This document shows positions 33,984 through 41,256 of a stretch of 64,000 nt of DNA, piece by piece. The stretch comes from Brevundimonas subvibrioides. GTDB lineage: Bacteria; Pseudomonadota; Alphaproteobacteria; Caulobacterales; Caulobacteraceae. The notes under the pieces were generated by a model. That model did no database searches, was not told the origin of the DNA, and was given only the letters and a program-made list of their open reading frames with translations. The translations under genes and the position numbers were made by a program. Where the stretch lies: assembly GCF_002280785.1 (NCBI RefSeq), contig NZ_NCEQ01000005.1, positions 1 to 64,000 on the forward strand. The letters run 5' to 3'. Each line of letters starts with the position of its first letter. The stretch's first letter is position 1.

Positions 33984-36437
33984 TCAGGAGCCCCTTGTCT
34001 CCGCCTCCGCCCTCGCCACGGCCTCGACGGTCCGGGGAAAGCTCCCCGGATTGACGCTGATGGAGTCGATGCCGGCGCGCGCCAGCAAGGCCGCCACCTC
34101 CGGCCAGGAGGCCGGGGCCTCGCCGCAGATGCCGATGGGTCGGCCGTTCCGTTTCGCGCCGGCGACGGCCTGGCGGAGCATCTCCAGCACGCCCGGATCC
34201 CGCTCGTCGAAGTCGAAGGCGACCTCGGCTGAGTCCCGGTCCACGCCCAGGATGAGCTGTGTGAGATCGTTGGACCCGATGGAGAAGCCGTCGAACAACT
34301 GGGCGAAGGCGTCTATCTGGATCACGTTGTTCGGGATCTCGCACATCACATAGACTTCGACGCCTCCCGGACCCTGGCGAAGTCCATGGGCGGCGAGGGC
34401 CTCAAGGACGCTCCGCCCCTCTTCCACCCGGCGGCAGAACGGCACCATCAAACGAACGTTGATTAGTCCCATGACGTCGCGGACCCGCGCCAGCGCCTCG
34501 CACTCAAGGGCGAAGCCGTCGGCATAGAGGGGATGGGCGTAGCGCGCGGCGCCGCGGAACCCGAGCATGGGGTTCTCCTCCACGGGTTCAAAGCCCGACC
34601 CGCCGAGCAGCGATGCGTATTCGTTGGTCTTGAAATCGGAGAGGCGGACGATGACAGGCCGTGGATAAAAAGCTGCGGCGATTGTCCCAACGCCTTCGGC
34701 CAGTTGGCGGACGAAACACGCCCCGGGGGACTCATCCGACCGGGCCCAGGCCTCGATGGCGCGGCGCACCCGTTCGGAAGCAACCCGGTCCGGATGGGCG
34801 GCGGCCATCGGGTGGATGCCGATCAGTTCGCTGATGATGAATTCGATCCGCGCCAGACCAACGCCCGCAGCAGGAAGGCCGGCCGCCTGGAAGGCTGCGT
34901 CAGGTTGCGCCAGATTGAGCATGATTGCGGTCCGGGTGGGCGGCAGGTCGGCCGTTCGCAGCGTCTCCACGGTGAAGGGGAGTTGGCCGGCGTAGACCGC
35001 GCCCTCTTCACCCCGGGCGCAGCTGACGGTGACCGCCTGCCCGGCCCCAAGACGCCTCGTCGAGTCGCCGGTTCCGACAACGGCGGGAATGCCGAGCTCC
35101 CGGGCGACGATGGCAGCGTGGCAGGTGCGACCTCCCTTGTCGGTGACGATGGCGGCGGCGTTCCTCATCGCCGGCAGCCAGTCCGGACTCGTCGTTTCGG
35201 CCACGAGCACCTCTCCGGGGACGAAGGCTTCGAGATCGGCCTGGGTGGCGATGGTTCGTACGGCGCCCGAGGCGACGCCCTGGCCGACCGCCTTGCCGGA
35301 CGCGAGGATCGGCGCCTTGCCGGGGTCAAGTTTGCGGACTTCGTAGACGCCTTCCGGCCGGCGCGAGGCGGCGGTCTCCGGCCTTGCCTGAAGGATGTAG
35401 AGGCGCCCGTCGGCGCCGTCCCGGGCCCATTCCAGATCCATGGGCATGCGGCGGCCCGCCCGTGCGGAATAGTGATCCTCGACGGCGATGGCCGCGCCGG
35501 CGAGTTCAAGCACGTCCTGATCCGTGATGCAGAACCGTTGACGGTCGCGTCGCAGGACGGTCCGTTCGCGCAGGGCGCCAGACTCCACTCCGCGGCGGGG
35601 TCGGACGAGACGGCTCTCCTTGCCGCCGAGGGTTCGTCTCAGGACCGCGCGGTAGCCGGCGCGCCAGGTCGGCTTGTGAACATAGAATTCATCCGGCGCG
35701 ACCCGACCCTGAACAATGCCCTCGCCGAGGCCGTAGGCGCCGGTGATGAACACCACATCGGGAAAGGCGGTCTCGGTGTCGATGGTGAAGGCGACCCCGC
35801 TGGCGCCTTCGTCGGCGTCCACCATCCGCATGACCGCGACCGACAGGGCGACCTTGAGGTGGTCGAAGCCGTTCTGCGCGCGGTAGACAATCGCCCGGTC
35901 GGTGAACAGCGATGCGAAACATCGGCGGCAGGCCTCCACCACCCCGGCCTCGCCCGTGACGTGCAGGAAGCTGTCGTGCTGGCCGGCGAAGCTGGCTTCC
36001 GGCAGATCCTCCGCCGTAGCGGAGCTCCGCACGGCGACCCGCAACGTCGAGCCTTGCGAGCCCATCTCGCGCCAAGCCTCCACAATCGCCGCCTTTAGCC
36101 GGGCCTCGTCCGTCGCCTGATAGACGATCGCCCGGGCCGCGGCGCCCCGGGCCGCCACCTGTCCGACGTCATTGATGTCGAGACCTTCGAAGAGCGACGC
36201 CAATTTCGGCCAGGCGCCCGCGGCGGTGAGAACCTCCCGGTAGGCCGTCGCCGTGACGGCGAATCCGTCCGGGGTCGTGACCGCGCCGCCCCGCAACAGC
36301 CGCCTCAGTTCCCCGAGCGAAGCCGTCTTGCCGCCGACGGCGGCGACATCGTCCAGCCCGACCTCGTCGAGGGAAAGGACATAGCCGGCCCCGACCGCCT
36401 CCGGACCGTCGCCGCCTGACGAAACGGACACCGCCAT
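33984..36437 (-). CDS. ppsA: Phosphoenolpyruvate synthase
   Basis: An 817-residue PEP synthase, making PEP from pyruvate and ATP (AMP and phosphate released). The N-terminal ATP-grasp domain has GGKTASLGELRR and RSSATAEDLPEASFAGQHDS. The central swivelling domain carries the phosphorylated His in GGRTCHAAIVARELGIPAVVG. The C-terminal PEP-binding barrel has NPMLGFRGAARY, the acid SIGSNDLTQL and the catalytic Cys in GICGEAPA. All key residues are intact. The GTG start of the upstream phosphoribosyltransferase and a 3-base gap to this gene indicate one operon (small protein, USP, phosphoribosyltransferase, ppsA) under an FNR-type box. In that setting it may serve energy storage or gluconeogenesis at low oxygen. 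Confidence 0.93.
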   Translation of the reverse strand: MAVSVSSGGDGPEAVGAGYVLSLDEVGLDDVAAVGGKTASLGELRRLLRGGAVTTPDGFAVTATAYREVLTAAGAWPKLASLFEGLDINDVGQVAARGAAARAIVYQATDEARLKAAIVEAWREMGSQGSTLRVAVRSSATAEDLPEASFAGQHDSFLHVTGEAGVVEACRRCFASLFTDRAIVYRAQNGFDHLKVALSVAVMRMVDADEGASGVAFTIDTETAFPDVVFITGAYGLGEGIVQGRVAPDEFYVHKPTWRAGYRAVLRRTLGGKESRLVRPRRGVESGALRERTVLRRDRQRFCITDQDVLELAGAAIAVEDHYSARAGRRMPMDLEWARDGADGRLYILQARPETAASRRPEGVYEVRKLDPGKAPILASGKAVGQGVASGAVRTIATQADLEAFVPGEVLVAETTSPDWLPAMRNAAAIVTDKGGRTCHAAIVARELGIPAVVGTGDSTRRLGAGQAVTVSCARGEEGAVYAGQLPFTVETLRTADLPPTRTAIMLNLAQPDAAFQAAGLPAAGVGLARIEFIISELIGIHPMAAAHPDRVASERVRRAIEAWARSDESPGACFVRQLAEGVGTIAAAFYPRPVIVRLSDFKTNEYASLLGGSGFEPVEENPMLGFRGAARYAHPLYADGFALECEALARVRDVMGLINVRLMVPFCRRVEEGRSVLEALAAHGLRQGPGGVEVYVMCEIPNNVIQIDAFAQLFDGFSIGSNDLTQLILGVDRDSAEVAFDFDERDPGVLEMLRQAVAGAKRNGRPIGICGEAPASWPEVAALLARAGIDSISVNPGSFPRTVEAVARAEAETRGS

Positions 36438-36440
36438 GGT

Positions 36441-37094
36441 TCAACGGGTCTCCGTCAGACAGGCGATGACCTCGGCGTCATCTACCTGATGAAAGTCCCG
36501 GTAGGCCTCGCCGACCGACCGGAACGGTTCCGGTTCGACCAGACAGACGAAGTCATCGACCTGATCACGGAAGGCCTCCGCCAGGGCCCGGGGCGCCACC
36601 GGGACAGCCAGCACGATGCGGCGCGCGCCCTGGGCGCGCAGGCCTGCGACGGCGGCCCGCGCCGTGGCGCCGGTAGCCAGACCGTCGTCCACAAGCACCG
36701 CGACATGGCCCTTGGGATCGACCCGGCCTCGTCCCTCGAAATACAGCCGGCGCCGGCGTTCCAGTTCGGCGAGGGCCGAGAGGCGTTCCTGGTCGAGCCA
36801 GGCCGGCGATACGCCGGACAGCCTGACGATATCCTCGTTGATGACCGTACGAGGATGGCTTCCGTCGATGACGGCCGCGAGCGCCACCTCCGGGTTGCCG
36901 GGCGCGCCGATCTTGCGCGCCAGCGCCAGATCAAGCGGCGCCTCCAGCGCGCGCGCCACCTCAAGGCCGACCGGCACGCCGCCCCGGGGGATGGCGTAGA
37001 CGATGATGTCGCCGTCGACCCGGTCCGCCAACGCCTCGCCAAGCCGGCGACCTGCGTCAGCCCGATCGGAAAATGCGGGAAGTCTGGCGGACAC
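36441..37094 (-). CDS. Phosphoribosyltransferase-family protein
   Basis: A 217-residue type I phosphoribosyltransferase. The PRPP loop is VAVLVDDGLATGATARAAV near residue 130, and a flexible hood region VYAIPRGGVPVGLEVAR lies near residue 32. The RKIGAPGNPEVALAAV segment is typical of the group often found fused or adjacent to erythromycin-esterase or dienelactone-hydrolase domains. Consistent with this, an erythromycin-esterase remnant lies elsewhere in the same island (46980-47335). The start is GTG with GGAGGTG upstream. The 3-base spacing to ppsA shows co-transcription. The base substrate is unknown; these proteins are usually seen in stress or hypoxia gene clusters. Confidence 0.85.
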   Translation of the reverse strand: MSARLPAFSDRADAGRRLGEALADRVDGDIIVYAIPRGGVPVGLEVARALEAPLDLALARKIGAPGNPEVALAAVIDGSHPRTVINEDIVRLSGVSPAWLDQERLSALAELERRRRLYFEGRGRVDPKGHVAVLVDDGLATGATARAAVAGLRAQGARRIVLAVPVAPRALAEAFRDQVDDFVCLVEPEPFRSVGEAYRDFHQVDDAEVIACLTETR

Positions 37095-37156
37095 GATTCA
37101 CCTCCGGGAAGCGCGGGCGGGCCGCCAGGCGGCGGCGGCGGACGCCCGCGCGGGTT

Positions 37157-38005
37157 TCAGTGGGACACAAGCAGGGCCACAGGCGGATCGCGCAGCAGGT
37201 CGTGGCTGACGCCGCCCAGGACGGTCTCGCGAAGCCGCGAATGCCCGTACAGCCCCATGACGATCAGGTCCGCCTTCAAGGCCTCGGCCTGGCGACGCAG
37301 AATGTCCGCAGCCCCCCTGTCGGCCTCGCGCACGACGACGACCTCGGCTGTGCAGCCGTGGTCCTCGAAGTAGCGCTGCAGCAGGCTGTCCGGCCCCTCT
37401 GCCTCGCCGGGCGCGACCACGACGACGTGAACGCTCTCCGCCGTGGACAGGAACGGCCAGGCGTCCCGCACGGCCCGCGCCGCTTCCCGACTGCCGTTCC
37501 AGGCCACGACAATCCGGCGGCCGGGGGCCGGGTCCGCGGCCCGGTCGGGCAGGATCAACGCCGGGCCGCTACTCGCGAGCGCGAGGTCGGCGGCGTCGGC
37601 GCCGGCGGGACCGACCGTCGGAAGGCGGCCGGGCGGCAGCACCGTCAGGTCCGTTCGTCGCGTCAACTCCACCACGCCCTCGCCCATGTCGGAGGCAAGC
37701 ACCAGCCAGCTCGAGCGGCAACCGGCCGCGGCCGCCGTCGCCTCGAACGCCAGTCGCGCCTCTTCGCCCTGGACCTCCGTCCGCCGCTCGTGCGCGGCGA
37801 GGATTTCCGGAGGCACGGCCGGCGGAATGACCGGAGGCATGCCCCAGTAGACGGGCTCGTCCCAGGCCGACAGGGGCAGCGGGGGTTGGGCAAAGACGCC
37901 GGTGAGCCGCGCGTCGAACCGGGCCGCCAGGGTCGCTGCGATACGGGCCCGCTGTACGGCGGCCTGGCTTCCATCCATCAGGGTCAGAATGCTGCTGTAG
38001 GTCAC
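37157..38005 (-). CDS. Universal stress protein (two-domain)
   Basis: A 282-residue UspA-superfamily protein with two tandem domains. The first (residues 1-145) begins SSILTLMDGSQAAVQRARIA and lacks the ATP-binding loop. The second begins RRIVVAWNGSREAARAVRDA and has DLIVMGLYGHSRLRETVLGG, matching G-x2-G-x9-G-S of ATP-binding forms. Paired-domain USPs of this type are common in low-oxygen survival regulons. The GTG start overlaps the stop of the small upstream gene by 4 bases. It belongs to the FNR-box operon running down to ppsA. Confidence 0.9.
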   Translation of the reverse strand: MTYSSILTLMDGSQAAVQRARIAATLAARFDARLTGVFAQPPLPLSAWDEPVYWGMPPVIPPAVPPEILAAHERRTEVQGEEARLAFEATAAAAGCRSSWLVLASDMGEGVVELTRRTDLTVLPPGRLPTVGPAGADAADLALASSGPALILPDRAADPAPGRRIVVAWNGSREAARAVRDAWPFLSTAESVHVVVVAPGEAEGPDSLLQRYFEDHGCTAEVVVVREADRGAADILRRQAEALKADLIVMGLYGHSRLRETVLGGVSHDLLRDPPVALLVSH

Positions 38006-38214
38006 GGCTGGATGTCCTTGTTCCGGGGTTGGGATTGAGAGCGACCGTCGGGGCGACCCGGTTGGGCAGCCGGTTGGAGCCGGCGCCGTTCGGCGGCAGG
38101 GTCGAGGACGGCGACGGCATTGCTGGAGGGGAATGACGCGTCCAGGGGGGCGCCCAGCGCCGCCTCCTCGCGGGCGTCGACCGGGCGGATGACTTTCGGG
38201 GGCCGGCGCGGCAT
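38002..38214 (-). CDS. Small protein with LDASFPSSNAV motif, first gene of USP operon
   Basis: A 70-residue basic protein: an N-terminal PRRPPKVIRPVD segment, then APLDASFPSSNAVAVLDPA, then a polar tail. The motif resembles the ETFPASD motif of the general-stress small protein at 8442-8657. ATG at 38214 is preferred over the TTG at 38226 because GGAGG lies 5 bases upstream. The stop overlaps the universal stress protein start by 4 bases. A perfect FNR-type box is centred 54 bases upstream of the ATG, with an AT-rich CAATAA about 30 bases from it that could be the -10. No family function is known to me. Confidence 0.65.
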   Translation of the reverse strand: MPRRPPKVIRPVDAREEAALGAPLDASFPSSNAVAVLDPAAERRRLQPAAQPGRPDGRSQSQPRNKDIQP

Positions 38215-38261
38215 GGCGTCCTCCAACCCGTTATTGATGGCGCCGCTGGAGGTCGCCGGCC

Positions 38262-38275
38262 TTGATCCGGATCAA
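38262..38275. promoter_or_regulatory. Perfect FNR/FixK box of the USP-ppsA operon
   Basis: TTGATCCGGATCAA is a full match to TTGAT-N4-ATCAA and extends as a longer palindrome (GGCCTTGATCC and its complement). Its centre is about 43 bases from the predicted start of leftward transcription, the activating position for FNR-type regulators. Confidence 0.75.
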
Positions 38276-38289
38276 GGCCGGCCGGGCCC

Positions 38290-38733
38290 TCAGGCGTGCT
38301 GGCGGAGCTCGCGCAGGCGGGTCCGAAGCGATGCTGGACTCTCGGACGTCCGGTCGTGGGGTTCGGCATGGGTCACCGTCACCCCGGCGTGGGTCATCAC
38401 CCGTCTTAGCTGGCCGAGGGTCCCCGGCGCGGCCATCAGGACCAGGCCGTCGTAGCCTCCCTGGCGCATGATCTGGACGGTCCGGGCGCCCACCAGGCGG
38501 GCGAAGTCGGTCTCGCGCCGGTCTTTCGGCGTCGGTTCGTCACCGGTGTGGGAAGCAGGTCCGATACGGTCGTGGACGCCGCCCCGAGAGCTGGAAGCCG
38601 GATGCTGATGGAGCGACAGGTCGCCAAGCTGCGCGGTGACGTCGAACAGCGGTCCGCTGCGGCGGCGTTCCTCGAACACCCGGGCCCGGCGCCCGTCGGC
38701 GACCACCACCAGGCTGGATCCGGTGAGATTCAT
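38290..38733 (-). CDS. Host-attachment-family protein (PF10116-like)
   Basis: A 147-residue protein of the family named after an Agrobacterium attachment gene; the fold resembles release-factor domains. Seen here are SLVVVADGRRARVFEERR at the N-terminus, DRRETDFARLVGARTVQI in the middle and YDGLVLMAAPGTLGQLRR near the end. The ATG at 38733 starts MNLTGSSLVV. It begins 11 bases after the Hsp20 stop, so the two genes form one unit behind a FNR-type box. The molecular function is not established; in this and similar clusters it accompanies stress genes rather than adhesion genes. Confidence 0.82.
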   Translation of the reverse strand: MNLTGSSLVVVADGRRARVFEERRRSGPLFDVTAQLGDLSLHQHPASSSRGGVHDRIGPASHTGDEPTPKDRRETDFARLVGARTVQIMRQGGYDGLVLMAAPGTLGQLRRVMTHAGVTVTHAEPHDRTSESPASLRTRLRELRQHA

Positions 38734-38744
38734 GTCGGCCTCCG

Positions 38745-39212
38745 TCACGCGCCCTTGATCGGGATAGCGACCTTGCGGGCCCCGGACCCGGCGACCAGCG
38801 GCGCCGTCACGGTGAGGACACCCTGCTTCAGCGACGCCTTGATCCCGTCCGGCTTCACCCCGGCGGGGAGACGCACGGAGCGGGAGAAGCTGCCGTAGCG
38901 GCGCTCGACCATCCGCATCCCCTTGTCGTGGGTTTCGGCGGAGGACTTCTTCTCGCCGCTGACGGTCAGGAGGTCGTCCTCGAGATCGATACGGATGTCC
39001 TCCTCGGTCATTCCCGGCAGTTCGACGGTCAGCTCGACGGCGCCATCGGCCTCCCTCATGTCCATGCGCGGCGAGACGCCGAACACGTCCGAAAGGTCGA
39101 AGCCGCTGAAGTCCGCGAGCGCGCGGTCGAACTCGCGCTGCAGCGGCGCGAAGAAGGGGGCGACTCCCCGAACGGGGGCCGGGGCGGGGGTGGAGTCTGG
39201 TTGAGGGTTCAT
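38745..39212 (-). CDS. Hsp20/alpha-crystallin small heat-shock protein
   Basis: A 155-residue small heat-shock chaperone. The alpha-crystallin domain runs from about residue 48 (PRMDMREADGAVELTVELPG) through TEEDIRIDLEDDLLTVSGEKK, YGSFSRSVRLPAGVK and the signature LKQGVLTVTAPL. The N-terminal arm is short and Pro-rich; the C-terminus has an IPI-type anchor in KVAIPIKGA. It is the first gene of a two-gene unit. The promoter region shows an FNR-like box centred about 40 bases from a TATA-like -10, not a sigma-32 promoter or ROSE thermometer, so oxygen rather than heat may be the main signal. Confidence 0.93.
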   Translation of the reverse strand: MNPQPDSTPAPAPVRGVAPFFAPLQREFDRALADFSGFDLSDVFGVSPRMDMREADGAVELTVELPGMTEEDIRIDLEDDLLTVSGEKKSSAETHDKGMRMVERRYGSFSRSVRLPAGVKPDGIKASLKQGVLTVTAPLVAGSGARKVAIPIKGA

Positions 39213-39242
39213 GGGAAGGCTCCTGTGTCCTTTGTGGCGCCT

Positions 39243-39285
39243 CTATAATGAAGGGCCGCGCCCACCCGGCATTGATCTGGCGCAA
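39243..39285 (-). promoter_or_regulatory. FNR-like box and -10 element of the hsp20 unit
   Basis: TTGATCTGGCGCAA at 39272-39285 matches the left half of the FNR box perfectly and the right half at three of five positions. On the minus strand CATTATAGA (39250-39242) supplies a -10. The box centre falls about 40-43 bases from the implied start site, the class II activator position. Confidence 0.55.
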
Positions 39286-39307
39286 ACCGGGATCGATGGG
39301 CCGCTTC

Positions 39308-40036
39308 TCAGGCGGCGCGACTCCGGGCGACCAGAAACGCCGCCAGGCCCCCGCCGAGCAGCATGACGACGCCGGCCAACAGCAACCCCGCCGCCAGCCT
39401 TTGGACGCCCAGATCGGGGTCGAGCAGAATCTGTGCGGGATCGACCGACCCCGACTGCACGGCGCCGACAAGCAGGGCCCAGGTCAGCGCGCCGCCCGCC
39501 ATGGCGATCGTAGCGCCGGTCACAAGGCCCGATCGCCTCTGCGCCCGCCGGCGATCGCCTTGCTTCAGCGCGGTCCGCGGTGGCAGGTCGGCGGGCACGC
39601 CCACCGGTCCCGGGTCGGGCCAAAGGCCGCGCAACGGCTCGGGCAGGCAGGCGAGGACCTTCCGCACCTCTCCCGGGTCGAGACGCTCGGCGAGGACGCC
39701 GAATACCGCTTCCGAGGCCTCTATCCCGGAGAACGGAAACGAAGGGGGCAGCCGGCCGGCGACCGCGTCGCCGAAGGCGTCGGCGTCCCGGATGCCCGAG
39801 GGGCCTTCCTGCGGCCGCCAGCCCTCCAGCAGCAAGCCCCGGATCAGCATCGGACACTGGGCGGACAGGCCCAGCACAGCCTCCAGCGGCAGCCGGTCCC
39901 GCAGCACATGGAGCACGGCGCGGAGGGCCTCGTAGGCGGCGTGACGATCCTCGCACAGGAGCCGCTCCCCGATCGCCTTCAGCCACAGGTTGGCGGTCTG
40001 CAGGGAGCTGTCAAAAATGCGCGGGGTCCTGGTCAT
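39308..40036 (-). CDS. DUF2267-like protein with C-terminal membrane hairpin
   Basis: A 242-residue protein. The N-terminal 140 residues resemble DUF2267, with SSLQTANLWLKAIGERLLCE, RHAAYEALRAVLHVLRDRLP and LDPGEVRKVLACLPEPLRGLW. The C-terminal 75 residues carry two hydrophobic helices (GATIAMAGGALTWALLVGA and AGLLLAGVVMLLGGGLAAFL). DUF2267 proteins are recurrent in stress clusters with Hsp20 and USP genes; function is unknown. The ATG at 40036 is chosen for its GGGAGAA site; the longer frame to 40126 is not needed. A perfect FNR box lies 171 bases upstream and could serve this gene and the divergent Nudix gene. Confidence 0.75.
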   Translation of the reverse strand: MTRTPRIFDSSLQTANLWLKAIGERLLCEDRHAAYEALRAVLHVLRDRLPLEAVLGLSAQCPMLIRGLLLEGWRPQEGPSGIRDADAFGDAVAGRLPPSFPFSGIEASEAVFGVLAERLDPGEVRKVLACLPEPLRGLWPDPGPVGVPADLPPRTALKQGDRRRAQRRSGLVTGATIAMAGGALTWALLVGAVQSGSVDPAQILLDPDLGVQRLAAGLLLAGVVMLLGGGLAAFLVARSRAA

Positions 40037-40200
40037 GATGTTCTCCCTGCGGCGCCGCGGCCGGACCTCCGCGTCGCCGAAAATCCGGCGCGAGCCCGCT
40101 CGCATCCGGGTCCTGACATGAGCCATGCCCGAAGGCGGCCCCGCATGGCCGGCAGACCATATGGAACGCCATCAAATTATGGCTTCCGCCGGCTCCCGCC

Positions 40201-40214
40201 TTGATCCGGATCAA
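40201..40214. promoter_or_regulatory. Perfect FNR/FixK box between divergent genes
   Basis: TTGATCCGGATCAA, identical to the box at 38262-38275 and also flanked by a short GC extension (CGCC/GGCG). Its centre lies 57 bases before the Nudix ATG and 171 bases before the DUF2267-like ATG. Confidence 0.72.
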
Positions 40215-40264
40215 GGCGGGTTCACTATCGGCGCTGCGCACATGGGGCGGAAAAGGAGCCGATC

Positions 40265-40789
40265 ATGCCGGTCTCGAGTGCGGGCCTTCTCGTCCACCGC
40301 CGCAGGCCCCACGGTCCCGAGGTCCTCCTGGTGCATCCGGGCGGGCCCTGGTGGCGCGGTCGCGACCTGGCCGTATGGTCCGTGCCCAAGGGCCTGCCCG
40401 AGGCGGGCGAAGCGCTGGAGGCCGCCGCCTTGCGCGAATTCCGTGAGGAGACAGGGCTGGAGCCGCCGCCGCCCGGCCCTGAGCTGACGCCCGTCCGGGC
40501 CGCGGAAGGAAAAATCGTCCATTGCTGGCTGGCCGAGGCTGACCTCGATCTCGGCGGCTTCCGCAGCGCGCCATTCGAACTGGAATGGCCGCCCCGATCC
40601 GGCCGCCGCATCTTCGCGCCGGAGGCCGATGCGGCGCGCTATTTCGGCGAGGCGGAGGCTCTTGAGCGGATTCTTCCCGGGCAGCGGGCGATCCTGAGGG
40701 AGGCCTTCCTCCGGTTGGCGAGGCCGGGCGGTCTCCCCCGCGCCCGGAAGGAGCGGAGGCGCTGTGCGCCGACAAGACCGGCGCCCTGA
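40265..40789 (+). CDS. NUDIX hydrolase
   Basis: A 174-residue Nudix protein. The Nudix box reads GLPEAGEALEAAALREFREETGLE, given here in pieces: the G near residue 47, then ALREFREETGLE with the metal-binding glutamates. AGLLVHRRRPHGPEVLLVHP at the N-terminus is the first strand pair. It resembles the group acting on diadenosine polyphosphates or related nucleotides. AAAGGAG lies upstream of the ATG. The last 15-20 residues (basic, RARKERRRCAPTRP) run into a decayed P-type ATPase fragment in another frame, so the natural C-terminus may have been altered. A perfect FNR-type box precedes the gene. Confidence 0.85.
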   Translation: MPVSSAGLLVHRRRPHGPEVLLVHPGGPWWRGRDLAVWSVPKGLPEAGEALEAAALREFREETGLEPPPPGPELTPVRAAEGKIVHCWLAEADLDLGGFRSAPFELEWPPRSGRRIFAPEADAARYFGEAEALERILPGQRAILREAFLRLARPGGLPRARKERRRCAPTRPAP

Positions 40790-40984
40790 CCGAGAACAGC
40801 ATGGAGGTCGCATCGCTCTGGTCCCCGGAAAAAGGGATTCCCGGCGACCATGCCGCGCCGTCGCTCCGCACCGTGCCGAGGCGGCGATACTGGCCAGCAG
40901 TCCTCAGCCCACCGATCCCATGGACGCGGCCCTGATGGCCCCGGGGCTGCCCGCCGGTTCCGACCGGCCTGCGAGCGGCGATCC
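40756..40984 (+). pseudogene. Remnant of a cation-transporting P-type ATPase
   Basis: One frame reads ALCADKTGALTENSMEVASLW, containing the P-type phosphorylation motif DKTG(T/A)LTEN. After a frameshift near 40875 the sequence continues as AILASSPQPTDPMDAAL, which corresponds to the ATP-binding region following that motif (usually ALLASxPEPFDPMExA). The rest of the transporter is absent upstream and downstream. P2-type ATPases are common members of FNR-linked stress clusters, so this is probably the eroded relic of such a member. It overlaps the Nudix gene end by 34 bases. Confidence 0.72.
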
Positions 40985-41004
40985 CCCAAGCGAAAAACCT
41001 CCGC

Positions 41005-41256
41005 CTACAGTCCGCTGCGGCGGCTCGATATATAGGCGACCACGGCGTCCACGGTCGCCAGGGCCGCAGCTTTGGACTCGGGAATGTCCACGCCGAGCCG
41101 CTGGTGCAGCGCCGTCAGCAGATTTAGAACATCCATCGAATCGAGGTCGGCCTGTTCGCGGAGGTCCACGGACGGGTCGAGCCGGTCGAAATCGATCTCC
41201 GGCGCGATCCGGCCCAGTTCGTCGCGCAACACCGAGCGGATGTCTTCGTCGGTCAC
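41005..41256 (-). CDS. Acyl carrier protein
   Basis: An 83-residue acidic four-helix carrier protein. The phosphopantetheine Ser lies in REQADLDSMDVLNLLTAL, a variant of the DSL motif (here DSM). It ends LATVDAVVAYISSRRSGL, typical of ACPs. The GTG start overlaps the E2 stop by 4 bases, so it is firmly part of the acyl-CoA synthetase-E1-E2 operon. An ACP in a 2-oxoacid dehydrogenase operon is unusual: it suggests the acyl group or a lipoyl precursor is handed to a carrier. It is not the housekeeping AcpP, which is normally next to fabG and fabF. Confidence 0.88.
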   Translation of the reverse strand: MTDEDIRSVLRDELGRIAPEIDFDRLDPSVDLREQADLDSMDVLNLLTALHQRLGVDIPESKAAALATVDAVVAYISSRRSGL

